Shown: positions 33,677 through 42,660 of the stretch, piece by piece
Layout of the letters: each line of letters begins with the position of its first letter
Numbering within the stretch: position 1 is the first letter of the stretch
Assembly: GCF_010093045.1 (NCBI RefSeq)
Contig: NZ_CP048115.1
Location: 3,472,001 to 3,536,000 of the forward strand
DNA from: Mucilaginibacter sp. 14171R-50
Lineage (GTDB): Bacteria; Bacteroidota; Bacteroidia; Sphingobacteriales; Sphingobacteriaceae
Direction of reading: 5' to 3'
Length of the DNA stretch: 64,000 nt
Position numbers and translations under genes: made by a program
The notes under the pieces: model-generated
The model's database searches: none
Seen by the model: only the letters and a program-made list of their open reading frames with translations
What the model was told of the DNA's origin: nothing

Positions 33677-35248
33677 GTGAAGAAAATATTTTACTTATTT
33701 ATAATTGTTTCGGTAACAATTATCACATCTTGTTCAAAAGATAAGAAGATCACTCCGGGTGGCGATGGCGGCGGCGATAATACTGATGGCCCATCTAAAA
33801 CAGGCTCTACGCTCGACCTGATCAAAGATTCCGTATTTTTGTATGCCCAACAAACCTACTACTGGAACACCTCGCTGCCTACTTACGCTACTTTCAAGCC
33901 GCGCTCTTTTAGCGGCACAAGCGATCTGGATGCTTTGCAAACAGAAATTGACGCGATGACCCAATACAGCAAAAACCCCGAGACCGGTAAACCGTACGAA
34001 TATTACACGCCTGCACCTGGTTACGCCAAATACTCATTTATTGACGATGGCAGCGTATCAGGCGAGTTAGGCGGCGTAAAAGGTGATTTTGGCTTTGCGC
34101 CGGTATGGATAAGTGAGGATGACATCAGGGTTAAATATGTTTACCCGGGCTCTCCGGCCGATCTAAAAGGGTTAAAAAGAGGCTACCAGATTGTGGGCAT
34201 AAACGGCCGTACAGGTTCGGGCCTTACTTATGATAACGGAACTAATGTTGACTTCCTTATCAAGGCTTACAGCCAGTCGAACGACATTACCCTTACCTTA
34301 AAAAAACCTGATGGCACTACCTTTACGGCAGCCATGTCAACCGGTAGTTACACGGTGAACCCTGTTTTGGTTACAAAGGTTATTGATGCAGGCGGCGGTA
34401 AAAAAGTAGGTTATATCGCCTTTAACAGTTTTACAGCCGATGCGAATGCTGTACCAAGACTTAACACTGCTTTTAACACCTTTGCCGGCAGTAACATAAC
34501 CGACCTGGTTGTTGACCTGCGGTATAACGGCGGCGGCTACGTGTCGACAGCCGAATATTTAAGCAACTTAATTGCACCTGCAAGTGCCGACGGCTCGGTG
34601 ATGTTCAGCTATAATTTTAACCAGATGATGACTGAGGGTAAGGCCACCATCCTTAAAAATCAGAAACGTAAGGACGATAACGGCCAAACTTACAGCTATT
34701 TCGACATTAACTATACACCAAGCGCTAATACGATACGCTTTTCGAAAGCAGATGTGCCCGCTACACTTAATCTAAGCCACGTATTTTTTATAGTAACCGG
34801 CTCTACAGCATCAGCCAGCGAGCTTACCATAAACAATTTAATACCAAAAATGGATGTGAAGCTAATAGGTACAACTTCATATGGTAAACCGGTGGGTTTC
34901 TTTGATATCGATATCAATAAATATCAAATGTACATACCGCAATTTGAAACTAAGAATGCCAGTGGCAACGGCGGTTATTACGCCGGTATGAAACCGGGAA
35001 GTACTACTTATCCGGGCAAGCTTGCAAATGATGATGTTACCAAAGATTTCGGCGACCCTGCAGAAGGGCTGTTTGCATACGCTATAAATTATGTTAAAAA
35101 CGGCACCTTCGCCATATCAGGTACAAGAATACAAAGCGCTAACCAGCTTAAAACCTTTTCGGTGGATCAGTCCCGCGAGGTTGGTATTCAAGTTGAAGGC
35201 AAAAAATTCAGAGGGATGATACTTAATGATCCGAAGGCTAAAAAATAA
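33677..35248 (+). CDS. S41 family C-terminal processing peptidase, lipoprotein
   Basis: 523 residues from a GTG start. Lipoprotein signal KIFYLFIIVSVTIITSC with the lipid Cys near residue 19. A short helical N-domain, a PDZ domain (about 130-215, YVYPGSPADLKGLKRGYQIV) and the S41 core (DLVVDLRYNGGGYVSTAEYL) follow. The catalytic Ser is in TGSTASASEL (near residue 377) and the Lys in TTSYGKPVG. It is a CtpA-like serine protease on the periplasmic side of a membrane, likely degrading or trimming envelope proteins. All expected active-site features are present. Confidence 0.93.
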   Translation: MKKIFYLFIIVSVTIITSCSKDKKITPGGDGGGDNTDGPSKTGSTLDLIKDSVFLYAQQTYYWNTSLPTYATFKPRSFSGTSDLDALQTEIDAMTQYSKNPETGKPYEYYTPAPGYAKYSFIDDGSVSGELGGVKGDFGFAPVWISEDDIRVKYVYPGSPADLKGLKRGYQIVGINGRTGSGLTYDNGTNVDFLIKAYSQSNDITLTLKKPDGTTFTAAMSTGSYTVNPVLVTKVIDAGGGKKVGYIAFNSFTADANAVPRLNTAFNTFAGSNITDLVVDLRYNGGGYVSTAEYLSNLIAPASADGSVMFSYNFNQMMTEGKATILKNQKRKDDNGQTYSYFDINYTPSANTIRFSKADVPATLNLSHVFFIVTGSTASASELTINNLIPKMDVKLIGTTSYGKPVGFFDIDINKYQMYIPQFETKNASGNGGYYAGMKPGSTTYPGKLANDDVTKDFGDPAEGLFAYAINYVKNGTFAISGTRIQSANQLKTFSVDQSREVGIQVEGKKFRGMILNDPKAKK

Positions 35249-35265
35249 TTCGCCTTTTATCAGTC

Positions 35266-35296
35266 AAAGCCGGGAGTTTAAACTTCCGGCTTTTTT
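35266..35296. terminator. Long bidirectional terminator
   Basis: AAAGCCGGGAGTTT (35266-35279) pairs with AAACTTCCGGCTTT (35280-35293) through 14 bp with one G-T, then T residues to 35296. It separates the S41 gene from the convergent smc. Confidence 0.85.
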
Positions 35297-35313
35297 GTTA
35301 AACAAATTTCCGT

Positions 35314-38300
35314 TTAATCTGCCAGTTCGCGAAGGTCTACAGGTACAACCCGCGATATCCCTTGCTCTACCATGGTAACACCGTAAATAATATCGGTACA
35401 CGCAATGGTGCGTTTGTTGTGTGATATAATAATGAATTGTGATTCTTTTGAGAACTTGCGGATAATGTTGTTGAACTTATCGATATTGGTATCATCAAGC
35501 GGGGCATCAACCTCGTCAAATATGCAGAAGGGGGCCGGCTTTAACAGGTAAAGCGAGAAAAGTATGGCCGTGGCCGTCAGCGTTTTTTCGCCGCCCGAAA
35601 GCTGATTAATAGAAAGGGGGCGCTTACCCTTAGGCCGTGCGATAATATCAATCTCCGATTCGAGCGGAGCTTCGGGATTGCTCAGTATCAGGTCGCATGA
35701 ATCTTCCTCGTTAAACAGCGAGCGAAACACCTTGATAAAGTTTTCGCGGACCATTATAAAGGCCGACATGAATTTTTCTTTAGCCGTATCATCAATTTCC
35801 TGTATAGTGGCCAGCAGCGATGCTTTTGCTTCGGCCAGGTCTTTCTTTTGATCCTGGATGAAGGTATGGCGCTCACTCATTTCATTATAAGCCTCAACCG
35901 CCATTGGGTTTATAGCGCCAAAATCATCCAGCTGGCGTTTTAGCTTTTCGGTGCGTTCGCGTATTTCTTCTTCGTCCCCGGCTTCATTATCTTCCGCTTC
36001 AAGCAGGTCATTTATATCTACATTAAACTCTACCGATAGCCGCTCTTTAAGCGCGCTAAGCTCCAATCTTAAATTGTTGCGCTCATCTTTCAACTCGTTC
36101 TCAATAGCTTCGGTCTGGTCTTTTTTCTGCCGAAGCTTCGAAACTTCGTTCTCTCTTTCGGTAATGCCGGCGCGCCAGGCGTAATATTCCTGCTCAGCTT
36201 CGGCGGTGCCTTTTTCAAGGGCCTCTTTCTGCTCATACATTTCAAGCAGGTTCTCATCGCTGTCGCCGGTTTGCTGCAGGTTCTCCATGATCTGCGCTTT
36301 AACCTTTTCAAGTTCGGCGCTATTCTGGCGGATGCGTACTTCCAGGTGCTCCAGCTGCGTTTCGCGGTACTCAAGGTCTTTTACCAATCCCGAAACCTTA
36401 TTTTGCTGCTGGTGAAAGCGGATATTCTCCTGGTTGTAGATGTTAGATTGCACCGTAACCATTTCATTAAGCTCGTTAAAGGCCTGCTGTTTTTCCAGCA
36501 GCATATCGGCCTGTACCTGCTTTTGCGCCTTCAGGTCTATCAATAACGGGCCCAGTGTAAGTATCTCGTTTTTTATACCGGCCACTTTATTGGCTATGTC
36601 CTGTTTGCGGTTAAGGCTGTTCTCAATAAAGGCCTGGTACTGTTCCTGCTTGGTTCTAACGGTGATAAGTTCGGTGTTAACCTGGTTTAGTTGGTATTGC
36701 TGCTGTCTTAGTTCGTTGGTTTTGTTTGATGCTTTTAAAGCTGCCAAACGGCTCTGCAATTCCTCACTTTTAGCTCTAAAGCTTTGTATGCGGCTCTCCG
36801 CTTGCTTAATCTCTTTCAGCAGGTTATCAAGGTTTTTAGCGCGACCTATACGCTTGCCCTCAAACAAACCAACCGAGCCGCCTGCCATGGTGTGTTTAGA
36901 TTTTGTGAACTTACCGCTTTTACCAATAAGCACTACATCACCCGGTAATAATATGTCGTTAATATCCTGTTCGGTATTGTCGTTAACAAGGTAAACCTGT
37001 TTTAACAAATGGTTGCATAACGGTTTGTAGCGCTCCTCAACCTCTACAACAGATAGGGCAGGGATGGCCGCATCATCTACCAGTGTTTTATCGCCCTGCT
37101 TAGTGGCTTCGTAATTATCTAAAATAAAAAACTGCGCCCGGCCCTTTGCCGAATTACTTAACAGGTTAATAGCCGCAATGGCCTCGCTGTAAGTATTCAC
37201 TACGTAATGGTTCATAAACGGCTCCAGGTAGTTCTCGATAGCTACGCGGTATTCTTCCCTGCAAAATAAAATATCGCTGAACAGGGTAATGGTTTTAGCC
37301 CAATTGGTGTTCTTTTTTAAAAAACGGATACTCTCCGGGAACCCCTCCAGGTTATCAACCAAACTTTTTGTCAGGTTATATTCGTTTTGTTTGGCGTCCA
37401 GTTTACGGCCGTCGGCAGCAATACTGTCTATGACAGTTTTAAGCTCGGTTTCCGTTTCGGCTACCTGTTGCTGCAATTTGTTATCAGCTTCAACAGCCAG
37501 TTCATATTCGCTTTTTAGCGTTTCAACGCGGCCCTCCAGTTCGGCAACCACTTTATTAAAGTGCGATAGCTCGGCTTCTTTATTGGTGGTATCCTCCATA
37601 TTGCGCTGGCTTTCCTGCTCAAGCGCCTGTTGTTGTATATTCAGGATATCGATGTCTTTTTCGGCCTTGTATACCTGGTTTTGCAGGCGGCCGTTTATGC
37701 TGTTCAGCTCGTTCAGTTCATTACGCGCTTCGGTTTGCTGCGCGCGCAGCTCGTCAACAGCCTCTTTCAACTCTGCCAAGCGCTGGGTAATGATGTGCAG
37801 ATTCTCTTCTTCCTGCAGTTTTTCTTCGTTCAGCCGCTTTATATTATACTGTACGTGCTTAAACTGGTTATTATCACGCTCAAGTTCGTCCTTTAAACGG
37901 CTCTCTTTATCCTGTGCGTTCTTCAACTGCTCGTTCTTTACCCGTTTTTCGCTCTCGTAGGCACGTATCTTAGCCGTAAACTCGTTGCTGGCCTTTTGCT
38001 GTGCGGCAAGGTTCTTCTCTTTGGTAAGGCTATCCAGCTTGCTTTGCTGTAAAGCTGCTTCCAGCTTATCTATCTGCGTAGCAATGCCTGCCTTTTCTTC
38101 CCGCTGTACCTGTTCCTTCTCTTCAATTTCGGCAAGCGACCTGCTGAAATTTGCTATGCGGAACGATGCCAGCGCAATGCTCAGCGTTTTATACTGGTCG
38201 CGAAGCTTGTAGTAGCGCTCGGTTTTTTTAGCCTGGTTCTCAAGCGTTTTTAAGTTCTTCTCTATCTCAAACAGCAGGTCTTCAACGCGCTCCAGATCGG

Positions 38301-38856
38301 CTTCTGTATCTTTTAACTTATTGAAAGTTTGCTTTTTACGGAGCTTATATTTAGAAATACCTGAAGCTTCCTCAAATAAATTACGGCGCGATCCTTCCTT
38401 GTTGTTGATGATCTCGTCAATCATCTTTAACTCAATGATGGCGTACGAATCTGCGCCTATACCGGTGTCTAAAAAAAGATCAGTAATATCTTTTAAGCGG
38501 CACTGTACATCGTTAAGGCGGTACTCACTTTCGCCGGTGCGGTACAGCCTGCGTGTTAGGGTAACCTGCGAATAATCGGTAGGGAGTACATTTTTGGTAT
38601 TATCAAAGGTTAACGATACCTCGGCCAGGTTGGCTGCCTTGCGGCTTTTAGTGCCGTTAAAAATGATATTATCCATTTTTTCGGACCGCAGCGCACGGGT
38701 ACTTTGCTCGCCCAATACCCAGCGTATCGAATCGACAACATTGCTTTTACCACAACCATTTGGCCCAACAATAGCGGTAACACCCTCATTAAAATTAATG
38801 GTGATCTTATCTCCGAAACTCTTGAAACCCTTGATTTCTAACCTGGTAAGTTGCAT
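35314..38856 (-). CDS. smc: Chromosome segregation protein SMC
   Basis: 1180 residues, full family length. N-terminal ATPase half with Walker A IVGPNGCGKSNVVDSIRWVL; long coiled coil (about 170-500); hinge (about 505-680); second coiled coil (about 690-1020); C-terminal half with signature NQLSGGEKTLTATAILFS and Walker B PFCIFDEVDAPLDD. SMC forms dimeric DNA-loop-extruding rings with ScpA and ScpB; those genes are not in the window. Several long open frames on the opposite strand are shadows of the charged coiled coil. Confidence 0.98.
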   Translation of the reverse strand: MQLTRLEIKGFKSFGDKITINFNEGVTAIVGPNGCGKSNVVDSIRWVLGEQSTRALRSEKMDNIIFNGTKSRKAANLAEVSLTFDNTKNVLPTDYSQVTLTRRLYRTGESEYRLNDVQCRLKDITDLFLDTGIGADSYAIIELKMIDEIINNKEGSRRNLFEEASGISKYKLRKKQTFNKLKDTEADLERVEDLLFEIEKNLKTLENQAKKTERYYKLRDQYKTLSIALASFRIANFSRSLAEIEEKEQVQREEKAGIATQIDKLEAALQQSKLDSLTKEKNLAAQQKASNEFTAKIRAYESEKRVKNEQLKNAQDKESRLKDELERDNNQFKHVQYNIKRLNEEKLQEEENLHIITQRLAELKEAVDELRAQQTEARNELNELNSINGRLQNQVYKAEKDIDILNIQQQALEQESQRNMEDTTNKEAELSHFNKVVAELEGRVETLKSEYELAVEADNKLQQQVAETETELKTVIDSIAADGRKLDAKQNEYNLTKSLVDNLEGFPESIRFLKKNTNWAKTITLFSDILFCREEYRVAIENYLEPFMNHYVVNTYSEAIAAINLLSNSAKGRAQFFILDNYEATKQGDKTLVDDAAIPALSVVEVEERYKPLCNHLLKQVYLVNDNTEQDINDILLPGDVVLIGKSGKFTKSKHTMAGGSVGLFEGKRIGRAKNLDNLLKEIKQAESRIQSFRAKSEELQSRLAALKASNKTNELRQQQYQLNQVNTELITVRTKQEQYQAFIENSLNRKQDIANKVAGIKNEILTLGPLLIDLKAQKQVQADMLLEKQQAFNELNEMVTVQSNIYNQENIRFHQQQNKVSGLVKDLEYRETQLEHLEVRIRQNSAELEKVKAQIMENLQQTGDSDENLLEMYEQKEALEKGTAEAEQEYYAWRAGITERENEVSKLRQKKDQTEAIENELKDERNNLRLELSALKERLSVEFNVDINDLLEAEDNEAGDEEEIRERTEKLKRQLDDFGAINPMAVEAYNEMSERHTFIQDQKKDLAEAKASLLATIQEIDDTAKEKFMSAFIMVRENFIKVFRSLFNEEDSCDLILSNPEAPLESEIDIIARPKGKRPLSINQLSGGEKTLTATAILFSLYLLKPAPFCIFDEVDAPLDDTNIDKFNNIIRKFSKESQFIIISHNKRTIACTDIIYGVTMVEQGISRVVPVDLRELAD

Positions 38857-38999
38857 TTGCTATCGTAAATTGCCAACGATGAATGATCTGTAAGTTTTAA
38901 TATATCGTTGCCGCAATTGAACCCGAAAGATACGTCTTGTAAGCAAATTTTAAAGGCCGATTATAAGAGAGTTAATAACATTTAAATGTGGAAAAGTAG

Positions 39000-39071
39000 G
39001 CCCCTCCAACCCTTAAAGGGGAGCCTAATATAGTTTTTTTTTAAAACTCCCCCTTCAGGGGGTTGGGGGGC
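39000..39071. repeat. REP-like inverted repeat running into the end of phzF
   Basis: The left arm (39000-39023, GCCCCTCC then AACCC then TTAAAGGGGAG) and right arm (39047-39071, CTCCCCCTTCAGGGGG then TTGGGGGGC) are imperfect reverse complements of about 24 bp, separated by an AT-rich stretch with a T run. Elements of this kind (C-rich, TTAA/TTCA centre, GGGGAG end) are common intergenic repeats in Sphingobacteriia. The right arm carries the phzF stop codon. Confidence 0.7.
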
Positions 39072-39849
39072 TTATCTCGCCTCTTAAATAAGTAACCGCC
39101 TTGCCTGCCATTACAACGCGGTCGCCTTTTAATTCGCACCAAAGCTCGCCTTTGCGGGCGCTTATTTGGTAAGCATGTAATGTGTTTTTACCCAGTTTGC
39201 CGGCCCAGTATGGTATCAGGTTGCAATGTGCCGACCCGGTAACCGGGTCTTCGAGTAAACCTGCGCCCGGTGCGAAGAAACGCGACACAAAATCTACATC
39301 CTTGCCTGGCGCCGTTACAATAACACCCAGCGTATCAATTTTAGATAGTGCAAAGTGGTCGGGCTTAATGTCCAAAACATCATCTTCGTTATCGTAAACC
39401 AGAAAATAATCACGGCTGCGCAGTATTTCTTTTGGTTTTTTACCGCCAAGGGCTTCAATCAGGCCTTCCGGCTTATCAGCCGCAAACGGAGGCCGTGACG
39501 GGAAATCCATCAAGTATCTATCGCCCTCGCGTTTTACTACGAGCGTGCCAGCTTTTACCGTATCAAAATAAATGGTATCGCTCTCATAACCAAGTTCCGT
39601 GAATAATATATGTGCGGATGCCAGGGTGGCGTGGCCGCAAAGGTCGATCTCCAGTTCGGGAGTAAACCAGCGCAGCAGATAGCCGGTAGCGTTCTTTACG
39701 AAAAAAGCAGTTTCGGCCAGGTTGTTCTCCAGGGCAATCTTCTGCATCGTTTCGTCGGGCAGCCACTCATCCAGCGGACAAACTGCGGCCGGGTTGCCGC
39801 CAAACATTTTATCGGTAAAGGCATCGGCCTGGAAAATAGGGATGGTCAT
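39055..39849 (-). CDS. PhzF family isomerase/epimerase-like protein
   Basis: 264 residues. Family marks: FQADAFTDKMFGGNPAAVCPL at the start (shown in part; the segment is FTDKMFGGNPAAVCP), NNLAETAFFV with the catalytic Glu, DLCGHATLASAH, and the second-half DPVTGSAHCNLIPYW. PhzF-fold enzymes act on varied metabolites, from diaminopimelate epimerase-like reactions to phenazine synthesis; no phenazine genes are here. The last residues (SPPTP) and stop codon are encoded by a REP-like repeat, so the original C-terminus appears to have been replaced. Confidence 0.93.
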   Translation of the reverse strand: MTIPIFQADAFTDKMFGGNPAAVCPLDEWLPDETMQKIALENNLAETAFFVKNATGYLLRWFTPELEIDLCGHATLASAHILFTELGYESDTIYFDTVKAGTLVVKREGDRYLMDFPSRPPFAADKPEGLIEALGGKKPKEILRSRDYFLVYDNEDDVLDIKPDHFALSKIDTLGVIVTAPGKDVDFVSRFFAPGAGLLEDPVTGSAHCNLIPYWAGKLGKNTLHAYQISARKGELWCELKGDRVVMAGKAVTYLRGEISPPTP

Positions 39850-39861
39850 GGTGATAAAGTA

Positions 39862-40524
39862 TTATTTACCGCTAAGATAGCCGTAAGTAACCAATTCATC
39901 ATTATTGGTGATGTGTTTTGTGCAGCCGTTATTCAATAAGATCACTTTATCACTAACCTCTAAAATATTATAATATTGATGATCGGTTAAAATGATGCCC
40001 TTACGTTTGGCGCAATTGCGTATAACGGGTTTAAATTCGTCGGCCTGAATGGGTGATATATGGGTAAAAGGTTCATCTAACAATATAAAATCGGCGCGGC
40101 TATGCATGATCATCAGCATCTCCAATTGGCGCAGTTCGCCGCCGGACAATTGCGTCGCTGTTTTATGCGAATGTTGCCGGTATATTTCTAAGGCGGCAAA
40201 CTCATCCCAGGCCTGTTCGTCCACCAGCATTCTGGCAAGTTTGCTTATTTGTATGTGAGCCGGTAAATAACCATGCTGCGGTAAATAGGCTATGCGGTTG
40301 TTATGATACCCTTTATAAATAAAGTTGTTATCAATACTTACATATTTATACGAAGCCTGCAGGGTACCGAAAATAACCCGTAGCAATGATGATTTACCGC
40401 TGCCGTTTCTGCCTAATAAACCAATCACCTGGCCTTGCCGGCATTCAAGGTAAATGTCCTGCAATATTTTGCGGTTATCAAACTGCAGCTGAACGCTATC
40501 AACCTTTAAAACAAGCGGCTGCAT
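39862..40524 (-). CDS. ABC transporter ATP-binding protein
   Basis: 220 residues: Walker A GLLGRNGSGKSSLLRVI, Q-loop AYLPQHGYLP, signature LSGGELRQLEML and Walker B FILLDEPFTHIS, with H-loop TDHQYY. The part between signature and Walker B is short and unusual (IMHSRAD). Its start overlaps the end of a tiny membrane protein gene by 19 bp, so the pair probably forms a minimal ABC complex. The cargo is unknown. The PhzF gene follows 12 bp after its stop, so it may be in the same transcript. Confidence 0.92.
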   Translation of the reverse strand: MQPLVLKVDSVQLQFDNRKILQDIYLECRQGQVIGLLGRNGSGKSSLLRVIFGTLQASYKYVSIDNNFIYKGYHNNRIAYLPQHGYLPAHIQISKLARMLVDEQAWDEFAALEIYRQHSHKTATQLSGGELRQLEMLMIMHSRADFILLDEPFTHISPIQADEFKPVIRNCAKRKGIILTDHQYYNILEVSDKVILLNNGCTKHITNNDELVTYGYLSGK

Positions 40525-40817
40525 AGGTTAATTAAAAGGGCGATTAATGTAAATGCTGCAAGATCAACCAAAAAGGCATAAAAATATAATCTTCTGATGG
40601 TTATACCCGCATTGCGATAATAAAAGTATGTATTGGCCGATGAGTAATAATGCAGCCCTGCCGCGGATAAAAAACCGATGATCTTTGAAAAGAAAATACT
40701 CACCAGGTTGATGCCTGCGCCAAAGGCAACTAAAACTATACACAAAAAAGTAAAGGTTATATTATAAAGCAGCAGCGAGCGGTAATATTGAATAGTGAGG
40801 GTAGTTAGGCGTTGCAT
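40506..40817 (-). CDS. Tiny membrane protein partner of the ABC ATPase
   Basis: 103 residues with three hydrophobic stretches: about 16-38 (LLYNITFTFLCIVLVAFGAG), 42-55 (FFSKIIGFLSAAGL) and 78-97 (YFYAFLVDLAAFTLIALLIN). Tyrosine-rich loop SANTYFYYRNAG. It is much smaller than a normal ABC permease and has no coupling-helix motif I can name. Translational overlap with the ATPase gene indicates a shared function. Confidence 0.75.
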   Translation of the reverse strand: MQRLTTLTIQYYRSLLLYNITFTFLCIVLVAFGAGINLVSIFFSKIIGFLSAAGLHYYSSANTYFYYRNAGITIRRLYFYAFLVDLAAFTLIALLINLCSRLF

Positions 40818-40837
40818 GGATTGATACTATACGGATA

Positions 40838-41542
40838 TCAATCAAATAAATTGTATTGAGGGCTGGGTTTTTCACTGTTTTCTTCCCTGATCCTGTTCAC
40901 TAAAGAACTCGCCTGTCTTGTAGGCTCGGGCATGCGGTAGCCACGAATACAATTTATTATTACATCAACACTTTGTTGAATATTGATATTGTGCCCCGGC
41001 GATATATAAATAGGATTACAATGCTGCTTACTGCGCAGCGCCACGCCTATCTGTTCGTTTTGATCATACATCGGGCTCTGAGCAAACATCTCGGGGGCAG
41101 GTTCATCATAGGTGCCATGCAGCCTGCTTTTGGCGCTGCCAATGGTTGGCACGTTGGCCAGTAAGCCAAAATGTGTGGCTATGCCCAGCCGCCGTTTGTG
41201 CGCTATGCCCTGGCCGTCAAGTATCAGCAGGTCGGGTTTAATGTAAAGATTGTTCCAAGCATTAAACAGTGCGGGCAACTCTCTGAAAGCCAGCAACCCG
41301 GCAATGTACGGAAACTCCGTATGCGATATTGCAGTTGAAGTAGTTATAACAGTTAACGCCGGGTATTTGAAAACTACAATTCCGGCATAGAGTATTGCCG
41401 AGTCTTTGTCGAAGGATATATCGGCCCCGGCGATGGTATTGATAGGGGTGGTCAATTCACGGATCCGGATTTTATGGCGTAACTCTTCCTGGTAAGCAAT
41501 AGCTTCTGCAGGCGAAAAGTGTTCATAGCCGGATGGGTCCAT
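40838..41542 (-). CDS. nfi: Endonuclease V
   Basis: 234 residues. Metal-binding and catalytic residues are in place: IAGADISFDKD, FRELPALF (Glu) and LLILDGQGIAH (Asp), followed by FGLLANVPTIGSAKSRL. It nicks DNA (or RNA) near deoxyinosine and related damage. The gene starts independently and precedes the small membrane-protein gene by 20 bp on the same strand. Confidence 0.94.
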   Translation of the reverse strand: MDPSGYEHFSPAEAIAYQEELRHKIRIRELTTPINTIAGADISFDKDSAILYAGIVVFKYPALTVITTSTAISHTEFPYIAGLLAFRELPALFNAWNNLYIKPDLLILDGQGIAHKRRLGIATHFGLLANVPTIGSAKSRLHGTYDEPAPEMFAQSPMYDQNEQIGVALRSKQHCNPIYISPGHNINIQQSVDVIINCIRGYRMPEPTRQASSLVNRIREENSEKPSPQYNLFD

Positions 41543-41736
41543 AAATTATTAACATACAAAGACCCGTCCTTGTTTAATCGGATAGTTAATATTTTAACCT
41601 ATAGTTATGGTTGTAATTATAAACAAGACTATTTTATTCTTCTTTAAAGCAACGGTTTTACTCCAATTTGCCCGGAAAAAAATCAGATTTTTTAAAGAAA
41701 ATTACGGTTATTTGAGCCACGATCAATCCTAACGTC

Positions 41737-42573
41737 ATGACCAAACCGCCTGTTCCTATTGATGTAGTAAACCTGCTGCCCGTTCTGGATAAAAAGCTTA
41801 TTGAACTACTGATGTCCCTCACACCTGAAGAATGGGAAAAGCAGACGATAGCAAAGTTGTGGGTAGTGAAGGATGTGGTTGCACATCTGCTGGATACCAA
41901 CATACGCATATTATCCATTCTGCGCGACGGTTTTTATGGCGAGCAACCTGATATAAAATCGCGCCAGGACCTGTTGGATTTTTTAAACGGCCTTAATGCC
42001 GATTGGGTAAAAGCCATGAAAAGGGTAAGCCCGCAAATGCTTATCGTTTTACATGAGATAACAGGACCGCTTTTTTGCGATTACTTTAAATCGGTTGACC
42101 CGTGGGGCAGATCGGCTTTTGCCGTAGAGTGGGCGGGCGAAATGGAAAGCAGAAACTGGATGGAAATTGCGCGCGAATACACGGAAAAATGGCTGCACCA
42201 GCAGCAGATACGCGATGCTGTAAATAAACCCGGCTTAATGACCCCTGAACTTTATTACCCGTTTATCGACATTTTTATGCTTGCTTTACCGCATACTTAC
42301 CGAAATGTTTTAGCCGAAAATGGCACGGTGGTAAAAACAACGATAACTACCGATATTGGCGGGGCATGGTTTCTGGTACGGGCGGATAATGGCTGGACGT
42401 TAAGCAAAGAGAATGGAGTGCAGCCTGACACCGAAATTATAATTGATCCGGATACCGCCTGGAAGCTTTTTTCGAAAAGCTTAAGACCGGATCAAATAAA
42501 AGATAAGGTAATTATTACCGGCGATCAGGAGCTTGGCCAAACAGTACTTAACATGGTTTCGGTTATGGCATAG
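41737..42573 (+). CDS. Maleylpyruvate-isomerase-N-terminal / DinB-like protein
   Basis: 278 residues. The first half is a four-helix DinB-like bundle of the TIGR03083/MDMPI_N type (SLTPEEWEKQTIAKLWVVKD, VVAHLLDTNIRIL; the His of AHLLD is a likely metal ligand). The second half has an SCP2/MDMPI_C-like look (GAWFLVRADNGWTLSK, IIIDPDTAWKLFSKSL, VIITGDQELGQTVLNMVSVM). Such proteins are probable thiol-dependent transferases or isomerases; substrate unknown. Single gene. Confidence 0.85.
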   Translation: MTKPPVPIDVVNLLPVLDKKLIELLMSLTPEEWEKQTIAKLWVVKDVVAHLLDTNIRILSILRDGFYGEQPDIKSRQDLLDFLNGLNADWVKAMKRVSPQMLIVLHEITGPLFCDYFKSVDPWGRSAFAVEWAGEMESRNWMEIAREYTEKWLHQQQIRDAVNKPGLMTPELYYPFIDIFMLALPHTYRNVLAENGTVVKTTITTDIGGAWFLVRADNGWTLSKENGVQPDTEIIIDPDTAWKLFSKSLRPDQIKDKVIITGDQELGQTVLNMVSVMA

Positions 42574-42660
42574 CGGCAACATACTTTAGGTGTGCACCAA
42601 TACTTTTCTTATAGGCAATTTGGGTTGACAGCATTAAGCACGGTTGATGCTGTTAAATTG

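Noticed and set aside
35951..38893. Several long open frames on the plus strand (up to about 220 codons) opposite smc
   Set aside because: They are antisense shadows of the charged coiled coil, rich in Ser/Cys/Arg/Leu in the pattern expected from reverse translation, and smc itself is unmistakable.
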